This document shows positions 44,601 through 55,314 of a DNA stretch of 64,000 nt, piece after piece. Every line of letters begins with the position of its first letter. Position 1 is the first letter of the stretch. The notes below the pieces were generated by a model. The model did not search any database, was not told where the DNA came from, and saw nothing but the letters and a program-made list of their open reading frames with translations. This stretch comes from Corinectria fuckeliana (Eukaryota; Ascomycota; Sordariomycetes; Hypocreales; Nectriaceae), in contig WPDH01000060.1 in assembly GCA_019137255.1 (NCBI GenBank), forward strand, positions 62,001 through 126,000, given 5' to 3'. Both the position numbers and the translations under genes were made by a program.

Positions 44601-46136
44601 ATGCGTTTCGCAGTTGTCTCTCACCTTATCGGCGCCGCCCTCGCGGCCCGGCCGTTCCTTAACGAGCCCGACACCGGCCTCGAGACCTACCTGCAGAGCA
44701 CCGACTGGACCGAAGGCTCGCGCCCCTTGTTGAAGGACATGCGCGGAATCCCCGACTTTGAGTTTGCTGCCCGCCAGGTCATGACGGACCAGCAGTATGC
44801 TTTCTACCGCACTGCCGCTGCGGGCGAGTGGGCGTACCGCCATAACCTGGAGGTCTGGGAGAAGGCCAGGGTTCGCCCTCATCAGCTCGTCGGTGTCTCC
44901 GGCCTAAACGAGAACATGGGGTGAGCATACGCTGCACAGTTGACGTGCAAGGGCGCAGCTAACAACTCGATAGCGTCAGCATCCTCGGTTACAACTTCAG
45001 CGCCCCCATCTTCATCTCTCCCGCCACGCGAGCCGCCTATGGTGACCCTGACCGTGCCGAGCTGAACTTTGTCGATGCTTCTGCCAACGAGAACATCCTC
45101 TACGTCGTGAGTCGAACAGACTACTTCACCAGTCCCCGAGCTAACCACAACAGGCTGCCATGTACGCCTCCAAGTCTATCGAGGAGATTGCTGCTCAGAA
45201 GCACAACAACACCCCGAACGGTCCTCAGGTTGTGTTCCAGCAGGCAAGTTAGTTTCTTCGTTCTCAATGCCGGTCTAACATCCTGTAAGCTCTACTCCAA
45301 CGCCAACCTTTCCGTCACTTGGGACATCGTCGAGCGTGCCGAGGCGGCCAACGCCAAAGCCCTTGTCTGGACCGTCGATGCTCCCAGCGACTCTACGCGA
45401 CACCGCGCTGCTCGCTACGACACCACCAACGCGTATGCTGATCCGTCCCCAGCTTGACTTCCTGACTAACTCGCATTTAGCAACGGCGTTACCTCCGACC
45501 TGACTGTATGCCCCAACACTTGAACGGGATCAACGGCTGCTAACGGCTCCTAGTGGGACCTCTACGACAAGATCAAGGCCCGCACCAAGCTCCCCATCAT
45601 CCTCAAGGGCATTGCCACGGTCGAGGATGCGCTCACCGCGGTTGAAAAGGGCGTCGAGGGCATCTGGCTCTCCAACCACGGGGCCCGCCAGGTCGACTAC
45701 TCTCCCTCGCCCCTCGAGGTTGCCTACGAGATCCGCCGCAACGCCCCGGAGGTTTTTGAGAAGACCGAGGTTCTGGCGGACAGCGGTGTGCGTTACGGTT
45801 CCGATGTCGTCAAGCTGCTTGCTCTTGGCGTCAAGGCCGTCGGCCTGGGTCGCCCGTAAGTCCCGGCGTGTTACTGGTGAGGGGACCTGACTGACGAATC
45901 TAAACAGCTTCATGTACTCCAACATTTACGGTGTCGAGGGCCCGACCAAGCTGATTCAGCTCATGAAGAACGAGATAGTTCACGATGCTGCCCAGATTGG
46001 CGTTACTGACCTTCACAACATTCCCTCCAAGGTGGTAAGTGATGCTTGCTCCGAGCGGATTTTGTCTTTGTATTAACAATCGTAGCTCAACACTCGAGCC
46101 CTTGAGCGCGACGTCTACGTTATGGATGACAACTAA
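44601..46136 (+). CDS. FMN-dependent 2-hydroxyacid oxidase/dehydrogenase with signal peptide
   Basis: Oxidises an L-2-hydroxy acid (lactate/glycolate type) to the 2-oxo acid using FMN. Eight exons: 44601-44920, 44974-45106, 45154-45243, 45290-45432, 45481-45505 (25 nt), 45554-45855, 45908-46034 and 46086-46136, giving 396 aa. Intron 3 is GC-AG. The TIM-barrel marks are SPATRAAYGDPD, VWTVDAPSDSTRHRAAR, ILKGIATVEDA (Lys255), LSNHGARQVDY (His279, Arg282), VLADSGVRYGSDVVKLLALG and GLGRPF. The usual HGGR is HGAR. MRFAVVSHLIGAALA looks like a signal peptide, unusual for this mostly cytosolic/mitochondrial family. No cytochrome b5 domain is present, so it is not a cytochrome b2. It is convergent with the PLP enzyme gene. 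Confidence 0.9.
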
Positions 46137-46786
46137 ACGAAGCTCTGGCTTGTAAATATTATACCTTTGATTTTTATCAAATTCAGAACAAACCAGGCTA
46201 TCTATGAATTACATGGTTAAATACATGTAACACGCTGTAAAATCCTGCATGTATTCAAGGCTGTTGACACAGACCGACCAAGAATTAGCAGAATTTTCCT
46301 CCGTTAGAATCTAGATTGACAGTAATGTTTCAGCCACGCAACAGTCTAGTACCCCTGAGACAAAATCTCAAGCGGTGACCGCGGAAACGAATTCATGTGG
46401 ATAGGGGCTTCAGTCTAGCTTGCAGTTGATTCTATGTCCGGAAGAGATCCTGAAGGATTCATCAGAGCTGTTAGGTATAGATGATCAACACTATCACGTC
46501 TTATCGTCATGGAACCCTAGGGATACTCGTTCCACTGAAGTTCCACATTAATCATCAGAGTTGAAGAAACCCTGCAGTGGCATCACTTGGCTAGAGACAA
46601 AGTCGGCTGAATCTTGTCAGAACGCGGCACATGATTTCTCTACCTTGATTAATACAATCGACTATTTGATGAGCTGAGTGTGAAAACATCCGTAAGCCCA
46701 GAGTGCAACAGTTCCACATGTATTCGTCTATAGTTTGCAATATCAAACATCAAGTACAACTCATCTCAGGCTTTATAAAGTGATGT
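46137..46786. other. Convergent intergenic region
   Basis: 650 bp, AT-richer than the surroundings. It holds the two 3' UTRs; nothing else is recognisable. Confidence 0.4.
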
Positions 46787-48064
46787 CTAAGCTAGTGCTT
46801 CTATGACCCGCCTCAATCCTTCGTCTAGATACGCGTCTGGGTGGGAAAAGACAATCCTGAACCACCCGGGCTTCTCGGAGCCGAAATTCTTGCCAGACGC
46901 GAGGAAAATCTTGTTCGATAGTAGAACCTCGCCAACCAAGGCTGTGACATCTTCGTCAGCAACCTGGTGGCGGGATCGAAAGTACTTTCCGAGGTCAACC
47001 CAGAGGAAGAAAGCAGCATTGACACCGGGGGCGTAAGTGATGTCATGCTTGTTTGCCCAGGCCACCACCCGCGTGTACTGCTCCGACAGTCTCTTCTGAT
47101 TCTCTGTCACGTACGACTCAACCCAGTCATCGTCCTCGAGCACGTTGGCGGTGATGTGGTCTGAGAGGGACGAAACAGAGCTGTACAAGCCCACGGCAGT
47201 GATGGAAGCATGGAGGGACGGGTTGGACTGGGAGATGATGGTTCCAACACGGATGCCGTTGGCTCCAAAGTCCTTGGACATGCCCCAGAGGACGTGGACT
47301 CGAGAAGGATCGATGATGCCGGTGACGTCGATAGACAAGGCAGATTCGAAGGGAACGCAGGGAGGGGAGGGATCGATGGAATTCTCCCAGACCGACAAGG
47401 CATAGATCTCGTCGCTGACGAAATGGATTTGATGCTTCTGGCACAACTCCATCAACCGGACGAGAACGCCCCGGGGATAGCAGCGGCCGAGCGGGTTATG
47501 CGGGTGGCTGATGACGAGGCCTGCAAGCGTCTGGCCCTTTGCCTGAGACTCAAGAATGACCTTTTCGTACTTTTGCACGGCATCATCCCCCAGAGGATCG
47601 ACGTCGTGGAACGGGACCGGGAGAAGCCTGGCCCCAAACCGGCACGTCAGGTCCGCAACAAAGGTGCCGTAGTACGGCTGGCCGAGGACGAAGCCCTCGC
47701 CGGGGTTGGCCAGCGCCCACGAGAGATGCTCGACGGCGGCGCTGCATCCGTTGGTCACGGAGAGGTGCGCAGGCTCGACGGGCCTCGCGGGCTTGAGACG
47801 CCTGGTCAAGAAGCGCGAGACGGCCGCCTTGACGCGCTTGGAGCCGGTGGCGCCGTCGCCGTAGGTGAAGGCCGGGTCCGACAGGGCGAGGTTCCCGTGG
47901 ATGTGCTGCGAGAGAGCGTCGTGCATGAGGGAGTTCTCTGCGACCCCGAGGCTGACTATGCCGTCGGGGTTCGTCTCGGGGTGCCAGAGGTTTGGGACGA
48001 CGCGCCAGATGAGCAGGCCCTCGGCCGCCTGCGCGGCGTCCTGTCCGCGAGCTGAAAGAGCCAT
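46787..48064 (-). CDS. PLP-dependent aminotransferase, ACC-synthase-like
   Basis: Fold type I, class I/II aminotransferase, closest in style to fungal 1-aminocyclopropane-1-carboxylate synthase-like proteins. One exon of 425 codons. Marks: GIVSLGVAENSLMHD near the N-terminus (ACS-type 'G-x-A-E-N'), TNGCSAAVEHLSWAL (PLP phosphate site), PYYGTF, ISHPHNPLGRCYP, FVSDEIYALSVW (Asp for pyridine nitrogen, Tyr), LWGMSKDFGANGIRVG with the Schiff-base Lys264, and FRIVFSHP (substrate carboxylate Arg). True ACC synthesis cannot be claimed from sequence; many fungal relatives are plain aminotransferases or act in specialised metabolism. It is divergent from the UPF0303 gene. Confidence 0.88.
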   Translation of the reverse strand: MALSARGQDAAQAAEGLLIWRVVPNLWHPETNPDGIVSLGVAENSLMHDALSQHIHGNLALSDPAFTYGDGATGSKRVKAAVSRFLTRRLKPARPVEPAHLSVTNGCSAAVEHLSWALANPGEGFVLGQPYYGTFVADLTCRFGARLLPVPFHDVDPLGDDAVQKYEKVILESQAKGQTLAGLVISHPHNPLGRCYPRGVLVRLMELCQKHQIHFVSDEIYALSVWENSIDPSPPCVPFESALSIDVTGIIDPSRVHVLWGMSKDFGANGIRVGTIISQSNPSLHASITAVGLYSSVSSLSDHITANVLEDDDWVESYVTENQKRLSEQYTRVVAWANKHDITYAPGVNAAFFLWVDLGKYFRSRHQVADEDVTALVGEVLLSNKIFLASGKNFGSEKPGWFRIVFSHPDAYLDEGLRRVIEALA

Positions 48065-49128
48065 GGTGGTATCTGGGATCTCGTCGAGTTTGCGTCTGCC
48101 GTGTGAGTGCTGGAGACTTGCAGGTTCTGGTGTCGGCTCGTCGCTCGCTGCGAGATCCGCTTATACCCGAGCGCCCTCCAAGAACCGCCACGTCCAGCCA
48201 ATGTGAACTGGACATCGAACGCCCTTGTCTTGACAAGCCTGGTGATTCGTACACGGATAGAGGAGTTGATGACATGAAGGGCGTGGATCCCTCACGGAGA
48301 TTGGTAATGGTTCGAATGTAAGATTCGTAATTCATTGGGTGCGTCATAGCCATGTATCTAGCCCGGAGATGGGATGAATGTTTAGATACTGGCAGTCACT
48401 AAATGTAGTTATCACAACGCAGCACAGATTTGGATTTCCTGAACCAGCATGTATGTCTAGTCAGAAATCATCTCAGCTGCTAGTGATGCGGCTGTAGACG
48501 AGGAAGCAGTGAAACCATGAGAGGTACCAGACGACTGCGTGGCCACGACCTGCTGGGACGAATGAGAAAGCAGCGGCAAGTAGGTCGTTAAAAGACATTG
48601 TTTTTGTAGGGAAACACCATGATAGAGCATTATTATAGTGTATAAGCGTAGCAATTGTAAACAACGACATTTTTAGAGAAATGGTTTGACCATGTTCTGT
48701 TTAAAGGGCGGGAACGTGGGACAGGTTCAAATGTAGGAGAAAGATGGCAAATACAGTAATTAAGATCACTGACAAGCAGACAAACAAATGCAAGGGTACT
48801 TGTAGTGCATAGAACTATTCTATTTTTAAGCTTGCCAGCTCGGGAAAATGTCGGCCAATTCTTCCTTGCCAGCGTGCCTCCCGAAGCCATTTGCAGGTGC
48901 TATTATGTACATGTAGCCGGTGATGGGCAGAAATCCTACTGGAGCAGTTGTCAGACCATCTCCGAAGCTACCCGGCGAGTTGACGTTTCCAGTTTAGATG
49001 CGTCGTGGAATCTCCGCCATCGGCGAATTACCCGGGACATCAGTACATACTACATAGATCCACAGCACTTGTTTCAGATGATCGTGTCCTCGGTGAGCCT
49101 CGCCGAGATTCACTCCAAGCACAACAAA
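48065..49128. promoter_or_regulatory. Divergent promoter region
   Basis: 1.06 kb between the ACC-synthase-like and UPF0303 genes. AT-rich between 48,350 and 48,830. No motif is defended. Confidence 0.4.
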
Positions 49129-49771
49129 ATGTCTCAAGCCGTTCTCAAGCGTCAGATCCCTGCCGTCGAGGCCTTGAAGAAGGTGCAGGAGGCAGTCGAG
49201 AAGCCTGGTCCTCCCGTGCCAATTGCCCATCCTTCCTCAGACGTAAGCCAAGTATTCATCGCAAACGAGCTTCGTCACTGACGGCCGTGTGCCCTAGATT
49301 AAGCAACTGAAGGCTGATGGTGACTCGTTCACTCTTGACTCGTTCACGACCGAGGACGCCTTTGTCCTGGGCAACCTCCTCTACGCCCGCCTGCAACCCT
49401 TCGCCAAGACGCAGCCGGTTCTCATCTCCATCGCCCTGGCCAACAGCTCGCAAGTCGTCTTCGAAACCGTGACTGGCCCGGGCGTCACCCCCGACAACGG
49501 GAACTGGGTGCGTCGCAAGAGGAACACGGTTCTACGGTTTGGGTCCAGCACGTGGTTCATGCACTGCAAGTTTGACGCCGACGAGGTCAAGTTTGCGTCT
49601 AAATTCGCCATCGGCGACGAGCAGAAATGCAACTATGCGATCCACGGCGGCGCGGTGCCGATCCGTGTCAAGGGAGTCGAGGGAATTGTGGCTACCGTCG
49701 TCGTGAGCGGGCTGAAGCAGGAAGAGGATCACGGGGTGATTGTTGAGGTCATCAAGGAGAACTGGAAATAG
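49129..49771 (+). CDS. UPF0303 / haem-degrading-fold (DUF336) protein
   Basis: Small cytosolic protein of the UPF0303 family. Related HbpS-type proteins bind and slowly degrade haem, but the fungal function is unknown. Exons are 49129-49242 and 49298-49771 (55-nt intron), giving 195 aa. Marks: FTTEDAFVLGNLLYARLQP, QPVLISIALANSSQVVFETV, NGNWVRRKRNTVLRFGSSTWFM, KFAIGDEQKCNYAIHGGAVPIRVKGVEGIVATVVVSGLKQEEDH. The conserved 'W-x-x-R-K' and 'HGGAVPI' segments are intact. An in-frame ATG at 49078 would add 17 residues. It lies 173 bp upstream of, and in the same direction as, the Zn2Cys6 gene. Confidence 0.88.
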
Positions 49772-49944
49772 AAAAGTGTTTATTGCCAAGAGCGCGGATA
49801 GTCATGCATCAAAGCAATACACCTCGTTATGCACCAAAGCCATCACATCAAATTAGCCGCACCGATCCACGTACGTTTACCCAACTCAGCGCCGGCTTCA
49901 CGCGGTGGTGCGATGGTCATCAGCCGGCATCGAGAACGACCATC

Positions 49945-52226
49945 ATGAACCCGACAAAATGGCGGATCTCCAAGGCTTGCCAAGAATGCCGCGTCAAAAA
50001 GATCAAATGCAACGGCCAGACGCCCTGCGAGAGCTGTCGCTTCCGCGGCCTCAACTGCGTTTACCGCGAAAAGGCCCGCAATCGGATGCGCAAGAGCAAG
50101 CCTCGCATCGCCGCCTATGAGACCATCATGGCCCAGGAGTCGCAGGGCTCGCCGTCGCTGGAACCGTCTGAAGATGATTCCGTCGCCGCCGAGACTCCCG
50201 CTCCCGAAGCTGCCGATTGCCTGCCGCCGGGCTCCAACATCGGGAGCGAAAAGAGCATCATCAACAACACCAGCGTCGCCGCTACCCATCGCGCATCGCC
50301 CTCGTGTCTCCTTCAGCTGTACTACGGCCCTTCGTCTAATTTCGCTCTGCTCAACTCCATCTATCACCAGATTGAAGGCACGCGGCCCAAATCCCCACCG
50401 CGCGAAGGCGTCGAGGAAGTCGGCCCAGGCCTGGACCTCTTCAGCCATCGAAAACTATTCTTCGGTGATTTGGCCGACAACCAGCGGCCGGCGACCGTCT
50501 CCGAGGACTATTCTGCCATGATGCTGGACCCCGACACGGCCAAGCGCTTACTGGAGAGGTATCTTTTGACGTACTGGCATGGGATGCCGGTTTTGGACAA
50601 GGATACGTACAGGCGACGGCTTGACATCCTGTTCCAGCCACCCGGAATCTTCGATTTTGACTCATCAGACACCATAATAATCATGCTGGCCATAGCCATG
50701 GGTGCGTCCATGACCGGAGAAGAGGCCATTGCCGAGTTCTTGTTCCAAAAGGCAAAGCAGGGCGCCGCCAAGCTGGATGAGGTGGTCAACACGCAAGTGG
50801 TTCAGATACACCTGATGATGATAAGTCTCCGTCTCCCCGACGCCTTCATCTACTGACACGGCTCACGGTCACTTTCAATCCGAGAGAGCAAAGCCAAACT
50901 CGTCGTTTCTGCACATCGGCAGCGCAGTAAGGAAGGCTGTCGCGGCCGGCCTACACAAGGGCGTCTGCGTCCGTCCAGGTCGAACGCTAGAGGACGTCGA
51001 GCAACGAAGGCTGTTGTTCTGGAGCTTGTTCTTCTGGGAGACGTAAGTTCAGAGGTTCCTTGGTGACGTGGCTAACCTCGTGGACAGCTGGACTTGTTTT
51101 GTTGTCGGTCGTCCCAGCTCCATCCCCGATCCAGGGTCAAGTATCCCGGTTCCCAGCAGTCACAAGCTGCTGATTTCACTCGTCACTCTGTCTCGCATCA
51201 TGTCGAAATGCGTTCAGCTCATCTACAGTCCGCGCCACGATTCCCTCTTACCGGTGTGGAAGGCGGCAATGGAGATTCGTCGCGAGCTGCATCGATTTGC
51301 CGAAAAGCAATCCAAAGACATGAAATTCGGCGTCGTCGGGGGCCTCAGCACCGGGGAGCTTGGAGTGTGTCAAGCCATGGTGTCTACAAGTAAGTCAAAG
51401 CAAGCCACGCGATGCCAAATGCTAACCGACAGTGTATCATCATACCTTGCTACTGACGTTTAGACCGTTTTTGATTTTGCGAGCAAAGTTGAATCAGGAA
51501 AATGCCACAACCGGGATTGCCTCTCCCGGAAGCCAACACACCCCTCCACCCTGGCTGGACACGGCTTGCGAATATTGCTTGGATGCTGCGAGAAACACGA
51601 TTGGCTTCTTGACTGGGTCTTGCGCCACCAACGTCCTGTGCCATGTGAGTGCGAGAGGATGAAGCTTTTCGAAGTAGCCTAACCATGTCCAGGATATCAA
51701 GTACCACGGATTTTTCATCGAGGGGGCATGTTACGCTCTGGCCTTTGACATGCTGCAAGAGAAGAAGTCGGCCCATCGCAACCTCCCCTGGATCCACTCC
51801 GGACTGAGGTGTCTCCGTTCCATGATCCCAAAGAGCCGAGGCGCTGCCGGACAACTGCCTGTCACCATTGCGGCCATTGAGCAGATGGTACGGTCAGTAT
51901 TTCCCGACTTGGAGCTGAGGGACAAGGCGGAGCCGGAATCACGGCAATCAGATCCCCAACAGAGCGCATATTCCGCAATGCCAGGTTCGTCCATGATCCC
52001 GGCTAGTGGGATCGGAGAGACGCCGGCATTCACCTACCCCTCGATGCCCTTTGGATTCGACGTGACTGGAGGGATGAACGGGACGTCGCCGTCTTCGGGT
52101 ATGCGGTCGGATGACCAAATCGACTTTACCGCTGCTGATGTCGGCTGGGACATTGATTTCGGAACTATGGATATGGAAGCGTTTTTGTCACTTGACACGA
52201 GCCAGTCGTTCAACTTTGCACCTTGA
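49945..52226 (+). CDS. Zn2Cys6 transcription factor
   Basis: Fungal binuclear zinc-cluster regulator with a fungal_trans middle homology region. The cluster is C12-x2-C15-x6-C22-x5-C28-x2-C31-x6-C38, complete, followed by a basic linker (RNRMRKSKPR). The middle homology region spans about 200-560, including PNSSFLHIGSAVRKAVAAGLHK. Model: exons 49945-50820, 50867-51042, 51088-51389, 51433-51644 and 51693-52226, giving 699 aa with all frames closing. Introns 2-4 are GT-AG of 43-48 nt. Intron 1 (50821-50866, 46 nt) reads ATAAGT...CTCAC, an apparent AT-AC intron with a CTGAC branch site; without splicing the frame ends at 50856. It may control the neighbouring enzyme genes; that is inference from position only. 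The C-terminal acidic/hydrophobic tail may be an activation domain. Confidence 0.82.
50821..50866 (+). other. Apparent AT-AC intron
   Basis: Begins ATAAGT (a normal fungal donor but for A in place of G at +1), has TACTGAC as branch site and ends CTCAC. Removing it joins HLMM to GHFQSERAKPNSSF in frame, the usual family sequence. Confidence 0.6.
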
Positions 52227-52499
52227 TGTATCAGTGGGTCTTTCTGCAATTCGCTTGGATCTGTCAGGATGGGGCGTACCAATGCTGATATTGCGACTTC
52301 TCGGCTAATGATTCGCCTGTGGTCATTCCTGGCGGACGTACGAGTAATCCTTCGGTTGGTTCTGGTTTTCAAACTCATATTCCCAGGAAATTCTATAGAC
52401 ATAAAATAAGAAGCAGTTCTGATAGTATCCGGCTGTTCTGCATTCTGTTGCGAGAGGAGAAATTTGTCAAATCGCCAATCTCGAGCAACTAGCTGACAT

Positions 52500-53708
52500 G
52501 TCCACCCACGCTGGCACCGCTAAAATGCCTCAGCCATCTCAGTTTGGATCCTCCAGTGATACTGACGTGGAGCCCGGGAGAAATGGTATGTGCAAGCAGA
52601 CCATGTCTTTCTATGCTGATTTATTAGCTGCTCGTGTTGGCACGGATCGGGCTGTACCTCCATTCTCCGCGTACTGTCCAACCACCGGGAGTCGAGCGGG
52701 ATGCAGACCGACGCTGGAAAGTTCTTGACCTGCTGGATTATCGTCAACGCCAGCTCTGCTTTTGCCAGGTGTTTAGGGTAGTTGGGGCCATGTTCAGCCA
52801 TTCTGGAACAGCAGTTACATCTCCGGCTTGCTATCGACAATCTTCTTTGTTTACGCCGGTAAGTACACCGAATCACTCTTTTCATGTGCTGATCAGTCTA
52901 GGCTACTTGATCCCTTTCAGCAAGATGCATCCCTGGTTCCGCTGGATCTACTATCTCAACCTCGGCGCCTACAATTTCGAATACCTCATGGCAAACGAGT
53001 TTGACGGGCTTCACGAAGAGGTCGGATGTGGAAATGGCAGCTGGCCAGCAACGCGAACGCTCTTTGAAAACGACGTCCAAGCAATCCACTTTCTCGTGGC
53101 ACGACCTCGATTATTACGTTCAGTACCAGGGGGCTCAGAAGCAGCTGCTGAACAAGGTGTTTGAGTTCGCCCAGCCAGGAAGCCTGGTGGCTCTAATGGC
53201 TGCTCCGGAGCAGGAAGACGCTCTCTCCAGGAACCAGAACGGAGAGGAAGACACGGCGAGCTTTGCAAACCTCGAAGTGGGTCCAATGGAGAATGGTGCT
53301 TCAACATCAAACGGTCCAGCTCTGGCGGTCTCCGGTAGGTTTCCTCCTAATCCCGGTGTAGAGCTACGCTTGGAACAGGATCAGCCTGCGTCGAGTACAT
53401 GGCCGAGTTCCTCACTCCCAACGCCGGGTAGTGGCGGACCTCGACGCGACGGAAAGCTGCCAGTACTGCGCCTATTCCGCGGGACCGAGTATGCTAAGAA
53501 TTTCAACCTCCAGCAGGAATACTACGGCTGGCGAGATGTGAGTCCCAGAGGGTTTGGGTTTCCGAGACTTGCTGGCGAGGACTAGACTGGGATGACCGCC
53601 TTGTTCTGCATTTGGTCTTATGCGCTGGTGTTTTTGATGATGAAGCTGAGAAGCAAGAAGACCAAGAGCGCAGGTCAGAGTAAGCTGGAGTGTCAAGTCC
53701 CCTCTTGA
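52500..53708 (+). pseudogene. PDR-type (ABCG) ABC transporter, internally deleted and frameshifted
   Basis: Pieces of a full-size drug-efflux pump survive in the right order but in different frames. At 52,701-52,860 is the end of the first membrane domain (TDAGKF...WIIVNASSA; SYISGLLSTIFFVYAG). A normal 43-nt intron (52859-52901) leads into YLIPFSKMHPWFRWIYYLN and LMANEFDGL (to about 53,010). At 53,085-53,225 is the start of the second nucleotide-binding domain (DYYVQYQGAQKQLLNKVF, PGSLVALM) with a Walker A still readable but shifted by single-base losses. At 53,385-53,708 the C-terminus appears (YMAEFLTPNAG, CQYCAYSAG, EYAKNFNLQQEYYGWRD, a 48-nt intron, then TALFCIWSYALVFLMMKL). The first nucleotide-binding domain, most of the second and nearly all of the second membrane domain are missing. 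The ATG at 52498 may be the original start or chance. Confidence 0.85.
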
Positions 53709-54394
53709 ACTTTTGTTTATGAGTTCTCGAAATCTGTGCCATACCACGAGAAAGACACGGAAGAGGACGAGTGGAACACCACGCCTGCGAGAAGATGAGA
53801 TGACGGGAAGAAGGTACTCACACCGGAACAGCCTTGGCCACACTGGTACTTTTTGAAGTAGTCGAAATTCTATAGCACAAGTGCTCCCAACTGCAGTCAT
53901 TCAGCCTCATTCCGTATTGGCTCCCTACCGGCGTGCCCGGCTGCATGCTACGTCCCTGAGGCGCAGACATACCGGTACATGCTAAGCAAAACGAATCAGC
54001 TACTCTCTCTACGTGCTACTGGAAATATCCACGGAGTTATGTCTGTGCTACATACTCTTCCCGACGAGGTATGTTTCAGTCAGCGGTCATGATTACGTGG
54101 TCGCCGCTGTCAGCGCCGCTTACTAGTGGGACAACGCACGCAGGCATCTTTCTTCAGATAAACAGGCGCTGGTCAGTTGCTGGATGCAGGGGCAGAGCTG
54201 GATGCAGGGGCAGAGAACTGAATACAGCCTGCTAGGCGCAGCTTCGGCGATGTAGTCGCCGCCTGAGTAAGTGAGAACAACTCCATGTGGCTTGTCTTCG
54301 CTTAGTCTGAAGCTACCACAGGATTGTATAAGAGCTCAAGCTTGCCGACTGACTACCACCCAGCTGCTATTCAACGTCTACAACACTCCCAAAG
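53709..54394. promoter_or_regulatory. Intergenic region upstream of the Cys-rich secreted protein
   Basis: 690 bp. A direct repeat (GCTGGATGCAGGGGCAGAG, two copies) occurs at 54,178-54,215. Nothing else. Confidence 0.45.
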
Positions 54395-54768
54395 ATGCAA
54401 CCATCAATGTCTGTTTTAATGCTGGCAGCCCTCGCTCTTGGGGGTGTCAAGGCTTCAGAAACCACTCTACTCACCTCTGTGGCCGCCTCGTCGACCGCGC
54501 AGTCTGCAGTCGCAAGTCCCCGAAGCCACACGGCTACACCTGCGACGCGGAAGGCTACATCAGCGACGTTTCCGGCAAAATGAACGACGCAGTCAATCAG
54601 CCGACCGTCGAAGCGTGCGCCGATTACTGCCATTTCTCTCCTGGTTGCTCCTCTTTCCTGTTCAGATGGGGCCTGTGCCAGCTCTACCGTGGGGACTTTT
54701 CTTCCTTTGGCTTCTCAGGCCAGAAGTCGGATTCCTATTGGGTTCAGACGGAGTGCTTCCAGTGTTGA
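54395..54768 (+). CDS. Small secreted Cys-rich protein, PAN/Apple-like
   Basis: Two frames must be joined. The ATG at 54395 gives a signal peptide (MQPSMSVLMLAALALG), but its frame stops at 54583. A second frame gives the mature part: HGYTCDAEGYISDVSG, EACADYCHFSPGCSSFLF, GLCQLYRGDF and WVQTECFQC, with eight Cys. The spacing and 'C..SF.F..G.CQLY' are PAN/Apple-like. A 59-nt intron at 54444-54502 (weak donor GTGTCA, acceptor GCGCAG) closes the frame to a 104-aa protein. A frameshift is the alternative. Possible role: carbohydrate or protein binding outside the cell, or an effector; unknown. Confidence 0.6.
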
Positions 54769-55314
54769 GACGGTAAGTAAATTGAAGTGCATCCTTACAC
54801 GGCTCCGACTAATGAACATGGCCTGGAGTCTTTTAGTTTCCTGTAGCCACTTTTCAACTTAAGGGCATGCATCTGGAATTTAGCAGCGTTGGCTTTGTGT
54901 CAAGGGGTACAGACGCATCCAAGTAGAAGTATCAAATGGCTTTAGTGTCTGGTAATAAATTGTATCCTCGAGGCTTTGAGAAGCTGCGCCATTCATCAGT
55001 TCAGGTTGCGATGCTACAGAGACCAAGGAGACATTCACGTCCCGTTGGACCCGAATGGGCCGATTTCGCTGCACGATAACGGCATGTTACGGACGCAACT
55101 GACCAGTCACTAAATCCGAGCTTCGGCAGTCATCGCACGGAATCTACGCCACTCACAGTCCACGGCAAGGATCCATCTCCGCTCTACGCCCGTCGTTGAG
55201 CGTGGCCCACTCACGATAGCTGATACGATGGAACGAGTCACATGAACGTTACGTATAAAGATCGAACAAGTCACTTTACTGCTCCGCATCCAGTCTTACT
55301 CATCTCCTACCATC
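54769..55314. promoter_or_regulatory. Intergenic region upstream of the FAD oxidase
   Basis: 546 bp. Presumed promoter of the FAD oxidase. No site assigned. Confidence 0.4.
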
